From: Streptomyces sp. NBC_00683
GTDB lineage: Bacteria > Actinomycetota > Actinomycetes > Streptomycetales > Streptomycetaceae
DNA: 64,000 nt
Assembly: GCF_036226745.1 (NCBI RefSeq)
Contig: NZ_CP109013.1
Span: forward strand, 2,356,001-2,420,000
Direction of reading: 5' to 3'
Positions within the stretch are counted from its first letter, which is position 1; every line of letters starts with the position of its first letter. The notes beneath the pieces were generated by a model, which saw only the letters and a list, made by a program, of their open reading frames with translations, had not been told where the DNA came from and did no database searches. A program made the translations under genes and the position numbers. This document shows positions 34,851 to 43,974 of this stretch, one piece after another.

Positions 34851-37022
34851 ATGACCAACGCAGACCGCGCAGAGCTCAGGGCCTCGGCCGATTCCGTACT
34901 TGCCCGACTCGTCGGGGACACCACCGGCGCTGCCCGCCTGCGCGAGGACCAGTGGCGGGCCATCGAGGCCCTCGTCGCCGACAAGCGCAGAGCCCTGGTC
35001 GTACAGCGGACGGGATGGGGGAAATCCGCTGTGTACTTCGTGGCGACCTCGCTGCTGCGCGCGCAGGGCAGCGGCCCGACGGTGATCGTCTCGCCCCTGC
35101 TCGCACTGATGCGCAACCAGGTCGCCGCAGCCGCCCGGGCCGGCATCAGCGCCCGCACGATCAACTCCTCGAACACCGAGGAGTGGGAGACCGTCCAGGC
35201 AGAGGTCGCCGCAGGCGAGGTGGATGTGCTGCTCGTCAGCCCCGAGCGGCTCAACAACCCCGATTTCCGCGACCAGGTGCTGCCGGCGCTCGCCGCCGCG
35301 ACGGGCCTGCTGGTGGTGGACGAGGCCCACTGCATCTCCGACTGGGGGCACGATTTCCGGCCGGATTACCGGCGCCTGCGGACCATGCTCGCCGACCTCC
35401 CCGCAGGCGTCCCCGTCCTCGCCACCACGGCGACCGCCAATGCCCGTGTGACCGCGGACGTCGCGGAGCAGCTCGGAACGGGCGCGGGCACGGACGCGCT
35501 GGTCCTGCGCGGCCCGCTGGACCGGGAGAGCCTCAGTCTCAGCGTGCTCCAACTGCCCAACGCCGCACATCGCCTGGCGTGGCTGGGGGACCATCTCGGG
35601 GAGCTTCCCGGCTCCGGGATCATCTACACGCTCACCGTCGCGGCGGCCGAGGAGATCACGGCCTACCTGCGCCAGGGCGGGCACACGGTCGCGTCGTACA
35701 CCGGCCGGACGGAGAACGCCGACCGGCAGCAGGCGGAGGACGATCTGCTGGCCAATCGGGTAAAAGCCCTGGTCGCCACATCGGCACTCGGTATGGGATT
35801 CGACAAACCCGACCTCGGCTTCGTCGTGCACCTGGGCTCGCCGTCCTCCCCCATCGCGTACTACCAGCAGGTGGGGCGCGCGGGGCGTGGCGTCGAACAT
35901 GCCGAGGTGCTGCTGCTCCCGGGCAAGGAGGACGAAGCCATCTGGCAGTACTTCGCCTCGGTCGCCTTCCCTCCCGAGGAGCAGGTGCGCCGAACGCTCG
36001 ATGTCCTCGCCCAGGCCGGCCGGCCTCTCTCGCTGCCCGCCATGGAGCCTTTGGTCGATCTGCGGCGCACCCGTCTCGAAACCATGCTCAAGGTGCTGGA
36101 TGTCGACGGTGCCGTGAAGCGGGTGAAGGGCGGCTGGATCTCCACGGGCGAGCCCTGGATCTACGATTCCGAGCGCTACGCCTGGGTCGCCAGGCAGCGG
36201 TCCGCCGAGCAGCAGGCCATGCGTGACTACGCCTCGGGGACCGGTTGCCGCATGGAGTTCCTCCGACGCCAACTGGACGACGAGGAGGCCAGGGCGTGCG
36301 GACGCTGTGACAACTGCGCAGGCGCCCGGTTCGACGACAAGGTCTCCACCGCGGCACTCGACGGTGCGCGGGGCGAGCTCGGCCGGCCGGGCGTGGAGGT
36401 CGAGCCGCGCAAGATGTGGCCCACAGGGCTGGCGGCGGTCGGGGTCGACCTCAAAGGCCGGATCCCCGCGGGAGACCTGTCCTTCACCGGACGCGCACTC
36501 GGACGGCTCTCCGACATCGGCTGGGGCAACCGGCTGCGCCCGATGCTCGCAGCACAGGCCCCGGACACCACCGTTCCGGACGATGTGTCGAACGCGGTGG
36601 TCACTGTCATCACCGACTGGGCCAAGGGACCGGGTGGTTGGGCTTCCGGGGCTCCGGACGCCGCCGCCAGACCGGTCGGCGTCGTCACGGTCGCCTCGCG
36701 CCGCAGGCCGCAGTTGGTGCACTCGCTCGGAAGCCGTATCGCCGAGGTCGGCAGGATGCCTCTGCTGGGCAGCGTGACCTACGCGCCCGGCGCCGAGGAC
36801 CTCCGCATCTCGCAGACCAACAGCGCACAGCGGGTGAAGGCCCTGCACGAGGCGCTCGTCGTGGAACCTTCCCTCGCCGAGGCCCTGGCGGCCGCGAAGG
36901 GGCCCGTCCTGCTCGTGGACGACCTCTCCGACACCGGCTGGACGCTCGCCGTAGCGGCTCGGCTGCTCCGCCGGGCCGGCGCAGAGGGTGTGTTTCCGCT
37001 GGTCCTCGCCATCCAGGCATGA
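34851..37022 (+). CDS. recQ: RecQ-family ATP-dependent DNA helicase with C-terminal phosphoribosyltransferase-like domain
   Basis: About 723 residues. Helicase motif I is [14 protein letters not shown] (around residue 55), motif [17 protein letters not shown] (about 157), motif [14 protein letters not shown], motif [11 protein letters not shown]. The RecQ zinc site follows (CGRCDNCAG, about 483-491). In place of an HRDC domain, the last 200 residues resemble ComF-type PRTases, with PRPP loop [12 protein letters not shown] near residues 685-697. Expected role: 3'-5' unwinding in repair or recombination; the PRTase module is unexplained. The ATG at 34851 is chosen; a TTG 12 nt upstream is possible. 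The symbol denotes the family only. Confidence 0.88.
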   Translation: MTNADRAELRASADSVLARLVGDTTGAARLREDQWRAIEALVADKRRALVVQRTGWGKSAVYFVATSLLRAQGSGPTVIVSPLLALMRNQVAAAARAGISARTINSSNTEEWETVQAEVAAGEVDVLLVSPERLNNPDFRDQVLPALAAATGLLVVDEAHCISDWGHDFRPDYRRLRTMLADLPAGVPVLATTATANARVTADVAEQLGTGAGTDALVLRGPLDRESLSLSVLQLPNAAHRLAWLGDHLGELPGSGIIYTLTVAAAEEITAYLRQGGHTVASYTGRTENADRQQAEDDLLANRVKALVATSALGMGFDKPDLGFVVHLGSPSSPIAYYQQVGRAGRGVEHAEVLLLPGKEDEAIWQYFASVAFPPEEQVRRTLDVLAQAGRPLSLPAMEPLVDLRRTRLETMLKVLDVDGAVKRVKGGWISTGEPWIYDSERYAWVARQRSAEQQAMRDYASGTGCRMEFLRRQLDDEEARACGRCDNCAGARFDDKVSTAALDGARGELGRPGVEVEPRKMWPTGLAAVGVDLKGRIPAGDLSFTGRALGRLSDIGWGNRLRPMLAAQAPDTTVPDDVSNAVVTVITDWAKGPGGWASGAPDAAARPVGVVTVASRRRPQLVHSLGSRIAEVGRMPLLGSVTYAPGAEDLRISQTNSAQRVKALHEALVVEPSLAEALAAAKGPVLLVDDLSDTGWTLAVAARLLRRAGAEGVFPLVLAIQA

Positions 37023-37238
37023 CCCAAGGCTTCATCCGGCGCCGTATGGGCAGGGATATCCGTGTCATTCCGGCCGATACCCGTCAGGTGCACCAATTGC
37101 TCGTTGCCGCCTGCCGATACGACAGGAAGAATTGAACTCGCTCCCCGCACGGTCCTTTCGCGGGCCCGCAAGGGCTGTGCCGCGGCGCGCCCTCATTCGA
37201 CCCTGCCCGCACCGTGGGCGCGTAGCGAAGGGAGGACC

Positions 37239-37880
37239 GTGACCTTCGGATTCGCTCCGTCCGCAGCCACATCGCTGTCGGCGTCCCCGGTATCCGCAGA
37301 CTCCGTCAACCACCTTGCCAGGATGCTCGAACCGGCCGAGTGGGCGGCGGCCGGCATACCCCTGCTGCGCAGCCCGCGCGAGGTCGTCAGCGGCTTGCAC
37401 GCGCGGCACCGGCCGACCCCGGCCACCGCCGTGGTCGCTGTCCTCGATCATGAGGAACGGCTCACAGCCAGCGCCTCGTTCGCCCGCCGCACCTCGGTGA
37501 CGGCGGACGGATGGGAGTTCCGTAATGCCGTGCTCGCCCATCTTCGCCGGGTGATCCCGCACGATCTGCGCCGCCGCACCCCGGTGCGTACCGCAGTGCT
37601 GCTCTACTGCCGCGAGGGTGACGAACGGTGGACGGAGGAGGACGGGGCGTGGATGTGGGGGCTGAGGGATGCCTGCACGCTGCACGGGCTTCGCTGCGGG
37701 GCCTACATCACCCTGACGCGTGGAGGCTGGCAGGTCCTGGGTGAGGGCCGGGGCGGCCGCCGTCCCAGTTCGCTGTCCCAGCCGTCAGCTCTCGCAGACA
37801 CATCCACCGATCATGATCCGATCCCGTTGCGCACGGGCGGCGGAGCGGCGGAGGCACTGAGGCGGACCGCCGCCCGGTGA
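37239..37880 (+). CDS. Conserved actinobacterial protein of unknown function
   Basis: 213 residues starting at a GTG with GAAGGGAGGA upstream. A compact alpha/beta core spans about residues 20-165 (MLEPAEWAAAGIPLLRSPRE, TAVVAVLDHEERLTASASFA, RTAVLLYCREGDERWTEEDG, GAYITLTRGGWQ). A Ser/Thr-rich disordered tail follows. No transmembrane segment or recognisable catalytic motif. It looks like the small streptomycete proteins often found near recQ. It is followed by a good terminator. Confidence 0.8.
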   Translation: MTFGFAPSAATSLSASPVSADSVNHLARMLEPAEWAAAGIPLLRSPREVVSGLHARHRPTPATAVVAVLDHEERLTASASFARRTSVTADGWEFRNAVLAHLRRVIPHDLRRRTPVRTAVLLYCREGDERWTEEDGAWMWGLRDACTLHGLRCGAYITLTRGGWQVLGEGRGGRRPSSLSQPSALADTSTDHDPIPLRTGGGAAEALRRTAAR

Positions 37881-37888
37881 AACGGAAT

Positions 37889-37926
37889 GTGGGTCCCGAG
37901 AGCCCTTTCGGACCATCGGGACCCAC
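37889..37926. terminator. Terminator hairpin between convergent genes
   Basis: 11-bp perfect stem GTGGGTCCCGA / TCGGGACCCAC with a 16-nt loop, directly after the stop of the + strand gene and before the stop of the convergent gene. Confidence 0.8.
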
Positions 37927-37954
37927 GAACGTACGACTTGACGTACGACTCGAC

Positions 37955-38227
37955 TCAGACGCCCGCACCGAGCGCGGAGTTGATCTTCTGCGGGTCTCCG
38001 CACACGATCAGCAGCGCGCCCGCGCGGTCCCGGGCGACGGACAGTGCACGGGCGGCACTGTCGTCGATGTCCCCGTTGGCGGCGACGATGACCACGGGAC
38101 GGGAAGCACAGCGGTCGACAGACGCCGTGTGGGCGAAGAAGACATCTTCACCGGCCTCCTGCTGGGCCCAGTACGCGGTCTCTCCGAAGGAGAGTTCGTG
38201 CGTGGCCCAGGGGTGGTTGTCACCCAT
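37955..38227 (-). CDS. Conserved C-terminal domain, start unclear (headless ORF)
   Basis: 90 residues if translation starts at the only ATG/GTG/TTG in frame (38227). The sequence (GDNHPWATHELSFGETAYWA, VDRCASRPVVIVAANGDI, AGALLIVCGDPQKINSALG) looks like the C-terminal domain found at the end of large streptomycete helicase/ATPase-type proteins, and codon bias supports coding. The ATG falls in the middle of a beta-strand (DILVLTMGDN), so the real protein should be longer: the frame is open back to about 38746. Either an unusual start is used, a frameshift has detached the head, or this is a relic. Function not assigned. Confidence 0.55.
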   Translation of the reverse strand: MGDNHPWATHELSFGETAYWAQQEAGEDVFFAHTASVDRCASRPVVIVAANGDIDDSAARALSVARDRAGALLIVCGDPQKINSALGAGV

Positions 38228-38646
38228 GGTGAGGACGAGGATGTCCCCGGGTGCCCGCCCGGAGTCCAGGAGCAGGTCGACGGCCTCGTCGGCCGCGTCG
38301 AGCGCGCCGCCGGCCGGGGCCGGGATCAGCTGGAGCTGCGCCGCGGAACGATTCTCCGGCAGCTTGCGCCCGGCCGGGGCGGGAGCCGGGGCGCCGGCCG
38401 AAGCGGTAGCCGAGGCGGGACGCGTGGATGTGGGAAGCGGGCGCTGCGCCGGGGGCGCGGGCCGCGCGGGGCCGGGGCCCGGATGTCCGGGACGCGGCGT
38501 GGCCGCGGAACGCGGGCCAGGTACGGGACGGGGGGTCGGCGCGGTACGGCCGGCGGCCGGAGTGGCGCGGGGACCCTGGACGCTCTCGGGAATCTGAGGC
38601 TCCTCAAGGAGGGGATAAGACGCTTGAATGGTTGTCTGTCGAACAC
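38228..38646 (-). other. Open upstream extension of the headless ORF (Pro/Ala-rich)
   Basis: In the same frame as the 37955-38227 ORF, codons run without a stop and encode TTIQASYPLLEEPQIPESVQ, then a long Pro/Ala/Arg-rich linker, then LDAADEAVDLLLDSGRAPGD leading directly into the conserved domain. There is no ATG, GTG or TTG in this frame. GAGGAG stands 6 nt before an ATT (38591-38593), and a GTG at 38644-38646 (MFDRQPF) lies in a different frame. A frameshift near 38630 or an ATT start are the two readings I consider. Confidence 0.4.
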
Positions 38647-38678
38647 CGGCGGTGTGCCGGGGAGTTACGCCTGCGCGA

Positions 38679-39389
38679 TCAGAAGTCGAAGCCGAGCTGG
38701 CCCCCGCTTTCCAGTGCAGCCGCCTCGGCGGAGAGTCGGACCTTCTTCAGGTGCTGCCACCTCGGCAGCGCGTCGAGGTAGGACCAGCTGAGGCGGTGGT
38801 GAGGCGTGGGCCCCATCTCCTCCAGCGCGGCCCGGTGCACCGGTGACGGATAACCCGCGTTGGCGGAGAAGGCGAAGTCTTCGTACTCGCCCGATTCCGC
38901 TCCCAGTTCGGCCATCATCGTGTCCCGGCGGACCTTCGCGATCACCGACGCCGCAGCGACAGCGATGCAGGACTGGTCGCCCTTGATCACCGTACGGACG
39001 TTCCAGGGCTGTCCGAGGTAGTCGTGCTTGCCGTCGAGAATCACGGCATCCGGACGCACCGGCAGCTCATTCAGGGCCCTGACCGCCGCGAGACGAAGCG
39101 CCGCGGTCATGCCGAGATCATCGATTTCCACCGGCGACGCGTGGCCCAGCCCGTAGGCCGTGACCCAGCCCTCGAGGAGCGGGGCCAGTTCCGCCCGGCG
39201 CTTGGGGCTGATCAGCTTGGAGTCGGTGAGGCCCTCAGGGGGTCTGCGGAGACCGGTGACGGCCGCGCACACGGTGACGGGGCCGGCCCACGCTCCGCGT
39301 CCGACCTCATCGACACCTGCGACGGTCCTGGCACCGGAGGTAGCGCGCAGTGAGCGCTCGACGGTGTGCGTGGGCGGTTCGTACGGCAT
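38679..39389 (-). CDS. rnhB: Ribonuclease HII
   Basis: 236 residues from the ATG at 39389. The active site has the RNase HII signature [16 protein letters not shown] with Asp-Glu of the DEDD tetrad, then Asp in [11 protein letters not shown] and Asp/Ser in [21 protein letters not shown]. It removes ribonucleotides misincorporated into DNA and RNA primers, in the cytosol. The stop is just upstream of the headless ORF's open frame. The N-terminal extension before the catalytic core is short (about 22 residues). Confidence 0.96.
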   Translation of the reverse strand: MPYEPPTHTVERSLRATSGARTVAGVDEVGRGAWAGPVTVCAAVTGLRRPPEGLTDSKLISPKRRAELAPLLEGWVTAYGLGHASPVEIDDLGMTAALRLAAVRALNELPVRPDAVILDGKHDYLGQPWNVRTVIKGDQSCIAVAAASVIAKVRRDTMMAELGAESGEYEDFAFSANAGYPSPVHRAALEEMGPTPHHRLSWSYLDALPRWQHLKKVRLSAEAAALESGGQLGFDF

Positions 39390-39515
39390 GACGCCTGTCA
39401 GCGTACGCCGATGGGCACGGCAAGAACACCCCGGGGCCACCGGACAACGGGCGGACCCGCACCCGGCCGGGGCCGGTACGGGGCGGACGCCTCGGAGCGG
39501 CATCCGCCGACGGCG

Positions 39516-40133
39516 TCAGGAGCGGAACAGCGGCACCATGACCTGGTCGATCATCTGAGCGATCTCGTCGTCCGGCCACTCGCTCCCGCTCACCTTGGTG
39601 CGGTACATCATCATGGCCGGAATCACGTCCAGCACCATCCCGCTCATGGCGTCCGGTCGCACCTCGCCCCGGGCGACACCACGGGCAACGACTTCCCGGA
39701 AGAGTTCGGTGGAGGGTTCGATCATGCCGTTGACGATCACGGCCTGAAATCGCTCAGCAGCGTTCACGTCGCACTCGTGCAGGACCGACCTCAGGGCGAT
39801 GCCGGGTCCTGAAAGCATCGCGTCGCGCATTCTGCGGCACACCTCGTAGAGGTCCTCGCGGACCCCTCCCCGGTCGGGTGCCTCGTCGAGGGTCGGCAGA
39901 CCGGCGCGCAGCGCATCGGCGACCAGGTCCTCCTTCGAGGGCCACCGCCGGTACACCGCGGCCTTGCCGGTCCGGGCGCCGGCCGCGACGCCTTCCATCG
40001 TCAGACCGCTCCATCCCACCGTGCTCAGCTGCTCGAGCGCGGCATCGAGGATGGCCCGTTCGAGCACCGGCCCGCGGCGGCGCAGGGACATCGACCCGGG
40101 CCGGGCGGCGGCCGTGGGACGCGAAGAAGTCAT
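39516..40133 (-). CDS. TetR-family transcriptional repressor
   Basis: 205 residues. The N-terminal HTH (TVGWSGLTMEGVAAGARTGK, AAVYRRWPSKEDL) is classic TetR; the C-terminal domain resembles the TetR_C subfamily controlling multidrug exporters. It is divergent from an MFS exporter gene, with two perfect 20-bp palindromes between them that fit two operator sites. Probable job: derepress the exporter and itself on binding a hydrophobic ligand. Confidence 0.93.
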   Translation of the reverse strand: MTSSRPTAAARPGSMSLRRRGPVLERAILDAALEQLSTVGWSGLTMEGVAAGARTGKAAVYRRWPSKEDLVADALRAGLPTLDEAPDRGGVREDLYEVCRRMRDAMLSGPGIALRSVLHECDVNAAERFQAVIVNGMIEPSTELFREVVARGVARGEVRPDAMSGMVLDVIPAMMMYRTKVSGSEWPDDEIAQMIDQVMVPLFRS

Positions 40134-40237
40134 CAGCAGTTCTCCATCGGAACAGGGAAGCGCACATCGTCGCGGGCCTGAGCGGACCCGGTACCGAGGA
40201 CGAGCACCCCCGATCGCATCCCGCCGACAGCAGTGTC

Positions 40238-40257
40238 AGTGAACGCTTGCGTTCACT
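40238..40257. promoter_or_regulatory. TetR operator 1 (perfect palindrome)
   Basis: AGTGAACGC-TT-GCGTTCACT, 20 bp, no mismatch, between the divergent tetR-type and MFS genes. Confidence 0.85.
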
Positions 40258-40285
40258 AATGGGGACTCACTACCGTTGGCGAGAC

Positions 40286-40305
40286 AGTGAACGCGTTCGT
40301 TCACT
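40286..40305. promoter_or_regulatory. TetR operator 2 (perfect palindrome)
   Basis: AGTGAACG-CGTT-CGTTCACT, 20 bp, sharing AGTGAACGC and its complement with operator 1; the centres are 48 bp apart. It ends 23 bp before the MFS start codon. Confidence 0.85.
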
Positions 40306-40328
40306 AACTCACTTGTGGGGGATCCATA

Positions 40329-41882
40329 GTGACAACATCTCAGTTAGAAGCACAGAGCAAACCCGGCGCGGCACGCCGGACAGGGCGTCCGGGGATCGCC
40401 CTCGCCGTCATCGCCGCGTGTCAGTTGATGGTTGTGCTGGATGCCACGATCGTCAACATCGCGCTTCCGCACATCCAGGACGCGCTCAGCTTCTCCACGA
40501 CCGACCTCTCCTGGGTGCTGAGTTCCTACACGCTCACCTTCGGCGGACTGCTGCTGCTGGGCGGCAGGGCGGGCGACATCCTGGGGCGCCGCCGGGTCTT
40601 CATGACCGGAATCCTGCTCTTCACGCTTGCCTCGCTCCTCGGCGGACTCGCCCAGGAACCCTGGCAGTTGCTGGCAGCACGCGCATTGCAGGGCGTCGGG
40701 GGCGCCATCGCGTCGCCCACCTCCCTCGCCCTGATCACCACCACGTTCCCCGAAGGCCCCGAACGCAACCGGGCGTTCGGCGTGTTCGCCGCAGTGTCGG
40801 CGGGCGGCGGGGCGATCGGGCTGCTGACCGGCGGCATGCTCACCGAATGGCTCGACTGGCGCTGGGTCCTCTTCGTCAACGTACCCATCGGTGTGCTGAT
40901 CGCGGTCCTGGCACCGATGTACATCAACGAGTCGGAGAAGCACCCGGGGCGCTTCGACATATCCGGGGCCCTGACCTCGACACTCGGCATGGCCTCGCTC
41001 GTGTACGGATTCATCCGCGCCTCGGAGTCGGGCTGGCGGGACACCCTCACGCTGTCGTCCTTCGGTGCCGCCGTGGTGCTCCTCGCCGCGTTCGTGCTCA
41101 TCGAGTCTCGCGCCAGGGAACCGATCACCCCGCTGCGGATGTTCGCCGACCGCAACCGCTCGGGCACCTACATGATCATGCTCAGCCTGGCTGCGGCCAT
41201 GTTCGGCATGTTCTTCTTCATCGTGCTGTTCGTTCAGAACGTCCTGGACTACAGCCCGATCGAGTCGGGTCTGGCCTTCCTGCCCGTCACGGTCGCGATC
41301 ATCATGGGCGCGGGGCTCTCCCAGCGGCTGCTCCCGGTGCTGGGGCCGAAGCCGTTCATGGTCACCGGGTCGGCGATCACCGGGATCGGACTCTTCTGGC
41401 AGACCCTCATCTCACCGGACAGTTCGTACGTGGGCGGTGTGCTCGGACCGATGTTCCTCTTCGGATTCGGCATGGGGCTGAACTTCGTCACCCTCACCCT
41501 GACCGCGGTCTCCGGCGTCGCTCAGCACGAGGCCGGCGCTGCCTCCAGCCTCCTCAATGCGAGCCAGCAGGTCGGAGGTTCGCTGGGGCTGTCCATCCTG
41601 GTGACGGTCTTCGGCACCGCGAGTCGCAACGAGGCCGAGAAGCAGGTTCCGTCCTTCATGGCACAGGCGACACCCGAGCAGAAGGCGGAGTTCGCCAGGA
41701 CGCACGAACTGCCCGCTCCCTGGGGACACGACGTGCTCACCCACGGCATCTCCACTGCCTTCACCGCGGCCGTCGCCATGGTCGCACTCGCTCTGCTGAC
41801 CGCCGCGCTCGTGATCCGGGTACGCAAGAGCGACCTGGAAGCGCTGAGCGGGAAGTCCGCGGCGGCAGGTCCCGGCGCCTAG
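40329..41882 (+). CDS. MFS multidrug exporter, DHA2 (14-TM) type
   Basis: 517 residues with about 14 hydrophobic segments. The motif LDATIVNIALPHIQ in TM1 is typical of DHA2 drug:H+ antiporters such as EmrB/QacA. The loop 2-3 motif A reads GGRAGDILGRRRVF, and motif C-like glycine-rich text appears in GAIGLLTGGMLTEW. It should pump a drug or metabolite across the cell membrane. The GTG at 40329 has GGGGGA 6 nt upstream. It is controlled by the divergent TetR through two operators and followed by a hairpin terminator. Confidence 0.93.
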   Translation: MTTSQLEAQSKPGAARRTGRPGIALAVIAACQLMVVLDATIVNIALPHIQDALSFSTTDLSWVLSSYTLTFGGLLLLGGRAGDILGRRRVFMTGILLFTLASLLGGLAQEPWQLLAARALQGVGGAIASPTSLALITTTFPEGPERNRAFGVFAAVSAGGGAIGLLTGGMLTEWLDWRWVLFVNVPIGVLIAVLAPMYINESEKHPGRFDISGALTSTLGMASLVYGFIRASESGWRDTLTLSSFGAAVVLLAAFVLIESRAREPITPLRMFADRNRSGTYMIMLSLAAAMFGMFFFIVLFVQNVLDYSPIESGLAFLPVTVAIIMGAGLSQRLLPVLGPKPFMVTGSAITGIGLFWQTLISPDSSYVGGVLGPMFLFGFGMGLNFVTLTLTAVSGVAQHEAGAASSLLNASQQVGGSLGLSILVTVFGTASRNEAEKQVPSFMAQATPEQKAEFARTHELPAPWGHDVLTHGISTAFTAAVAMVALALLTAALVIRVRKSDLEALSGKSAAAGPGA

Positions 41883-41883
41883 C

Positions 41884-41954
41884 GAGGCCCGACGCCCAGG
41901 GCCCGGCGCCCAGCGGGCCCGATGCCCAGCGGGCCCGACGCCCAGCAGGGCCGG
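41884..41954. repeat. Tandem GC-rich repeat after the MFS gene
   Basis: Imperfect units of GCCCGATGCCCAGCGG type (16-18 bp) repeat four times directly after the MFS stop codon and before the terminator. Non-coding; probable slippage product. Confidence 0.75.
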
Positions 41955-41957
41955 ACA

Positions 41958-42000
41958 GCACTGTGCGGGCCGCTCCTGAGAGGGACGGCCCGCACAGTGC
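41958..42000. terminator. Bidirectional terminator between MFS and DUF4173 genes
   Basis: Perfect 15-bp stem GCACTGTGCGGGCCG / CGGCCCGCACAGTGC with a 13-nt loop between two convergent stops. Confidence 0.9.
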
Positions 42001-42009
42001 GTGCGCTAT

Positions 42010-43779
42010 CTAGTACGGGTCGTAGGAGTCGTCCTCCTCGTAGTCCCGCTCGCTGGTGTCACTGCCCAGCCCGTCGCACTCGTTGCCCCGGTCCTGGACC
42101 ACGCGCTCCTCGAGAATGTCCCGGGCCCTCGCCTCGCCCCAGCTCGACGCGTACCAGGGGGTGTCCGAGGTGACGAGGTCGCGCTGGATCCTCACCAGTG
42201 AGCAGGACCGCAGTGGCTCCGGCAGTTTGTCCAGAGCCGGTACGGCGTCGGCCGAGAGGCCTCCGAGGTAGTCGATGTCGATGGTCTTGCCCTTGTCGTG
42301 GCGCTGGACGTTCTGTTCCGCGATCAGCCCGTCGGGCGAGAGCAGCCCGAAGGCGAGCACACCGACAGCGGCGCTCACGGCGACCGCGCGCGGCAGCAGC
42401 CTCGCGCCGAACACTCCCGCCGCGAGGATGAGGACCAGCACCACACCGAGCCAGAGTTCCACCGCGGCGACGGAGATCCGCAGCCGCGTCAGGCCGAAGG
42501 CGTCCACGTAGAGGTCCATGCGGCGCAGCGCCGAGGCCACGACGACAAGGGTGAGCACGCACAGGACACCGAGGACGCCCCTGACCAGGGTCCGGTCACG
42601 CGATCCGCCCCGCGGGGCCCAGCGCAGCGCGAGCGCGATGACGATCAGGGTGAGGACCGTGGCCCAGAGCAGCTGCCAGAAACCCTGGCGTGCGTACTGG
42701 GCCGGGTACAGCCCGGTCTCCTCGTAGACGTTGTCGTACCCGCCGAGCAGGACCGTGAGCTGGAGCGCGATGAAGGCGGCGAAGAGGAGGTTGAGCACGA
42801 TCAGGGGAAGCGCCCACTCGACCCTGCTGCGGGCCGGGCCCGGGCGGACGGTGATGCCGTCCCAGCGGACCGGGGCGGCCGCGGTGTACGCGGCGGCAAG
42901 GGCGCCGACGAGCCCGAGCACGAACAGGAAGACCCGCCACGGCGCCTCGCCGATCGACACGTCGGGCAGGAGGTTGCCCAGGAGGTCCGCGAACGCGGCA
43001 TCGGCGCTGGCGAAGAGCGCTCCGAACACGACAAGCAGAACGATGGCCACCGCAGCGCTGCGTACCGCCGTGCGCACGCGGCCCTTGGAATCGTCGGCAC
43101 GGTCGCGCACACCCCGCAGACCCCAGCGCACGCCCGCCGGGACCGAGTCGAACAGCCCCAGCGATCCGAGCAGGACCCCCGGCCAGCTTCGGCTGCCGTG
43201 CAGCGCGAGCGAGCCGAGGGCGAGTGCCGACACCACGGCGAGGAAGGTGGGCCATCCGGCGTCCCGGAGCGCCGGGACCACCAGGAGCGCCAGGCCTCCG
43301 ACCGCCCATGTGACGGTCCACGGGCGAATCCTGCGGCCTGCCTCACGCGCCGCGAAGAATGCCGCCAGGGTCGCGGGCACGGCGACCAGCAGAAGATTCA
43401 GCCCGAGGCCGTCACCGAGCAGCAAGGCGCTGAGCAGGGCCGTGGCGAGGACCGACCAGAACGTCGCGGCGCCGATCGCGGGCGGCGCAGAGGGCCGGAG
43501 TCCGGACAGCACACCGGGGGACGGCTTCTGCGCGCCCCGCTGCCAGGGGTCGGCCGGCGGCTGGAGATAGGCCGGCCGCACCGGCGGTTCCTGGCCGGAA
43601 GCCTGGCCCGGAACCGCTGCCGGTGTCTGCGCGCGCTCCCGGGGAGCCGCCTTCTGCCTGCCGGCGTCCTCGGGAGACCCCGCGTCGGCCCGCTCGGGCA
43701 CGGTGCTGGACGCCTGGACGCCTTCGGGCTGCGGTGACGCCTCGGCCCGGCGGGCTGCCTCGGACGGTTGATCGGACAT
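42010..43779 (-). CDS. DUF4173-type integral membrane protein
   Basis: 589 residues from the ATG at 43779 (GGGGGGAGGGG upstream). The first 100 residues are Pro/Gln/Glu-rich and cytosolic. About 12 TM helices follow (ATFWSVLATALLSALLLGDG, LNLLLVAVPATLAAFFAARE and others), with a DUF4173 core including YPAQYARQGFWQLLWATVLT. A C-terminal soluble segment (DYLGGLSADAVPALDKLPEP; WYASSWGEARARDILEERVV) ends acidic. Function unknown; sometimes annotated as a two-component-sensor-like membrane protein, which I cannot support here. Confidence 0.88.
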   Translation of the reverse strand: MSDQPSEAARRAEASPQPEGVQASSTVPERADAGSPEDAGRQKAAPRERAQTPAAVPGQASGQEPPVRPAYLQPPADPWQRGAQKPSPGVLSGLRPSAPPAIGAATFWSVLATALLSALLLGDGLGLNLLLVAVPATLAAFFAAREAGRRIRPWTVTWAVGGLALLVVPALRDAGWPTFLAVVSALALGSLALHGSRSWPGVLLGSLGLFDSVPAGVRWGLRGVRDRADDSKGRVRTAVRSAAVAIVLLVVFGALFASADAAFADLLGNLLPDVSIGEAPWRVFLFVLGLVGALAAAYTAAAPVRWDGITVRPGPARSRVEWALPLIVLNLLFAAFIALQLTVLLGGYDNVYEETGLYPAQYARQGFWQLLWATVLTLIVIALALRWAPRGGSRDRTLVRGVLGVLCVLTLVVVASALRRMDLYVDAFGLTRLRISVAAVELWLGVVLVLILAAGVFGARLLPRAVAVSAAVGVLAFGLLSPDGLIAEQNVQRHDKGKTIDIDYLGGLSADAVPALDKLPEPLRSCSLVRIQRDLVTSDTPWYASSWGEARARDILEERVVQDRGNECDGLGSDTSERDYEEDDSYDPY

Positions 43780-43974
43780 GGGACCCCTCCCCCCACCGGG
43801 GTCCTTCCGCACGGCCACATGGCGGCGCGCCGGCCCCGGCGTCTCATCGGCGCACGCCCTTCAAGATCAATGAGAGCGGCGTGGCCGAAAGATTAGCCCC
43901 GTCCCGGCGTCTCCAGGTGTCCGGGGGGCTGCTGTGGCAGGACCGTGACAAGTGGAAGCGGCCGGGCGGACCCG

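Noticed and set aside
33381..36848. Very long minus-strand open frame covering DUF4192 and the antisense of recQ
   Set aside because: Only the 33381-34739 part encodes a protein of the DUF4192 family; the rest is antisense to the well-supported RecQ gene.
37019..37135. 38-residue ORF overlapping the recQ stop by an ATGA
   Set aside because: The overlap looks like translational coupling, but I recognise no family or start signal, and the peptide has no clear features. It could be real, but I cannot support it.
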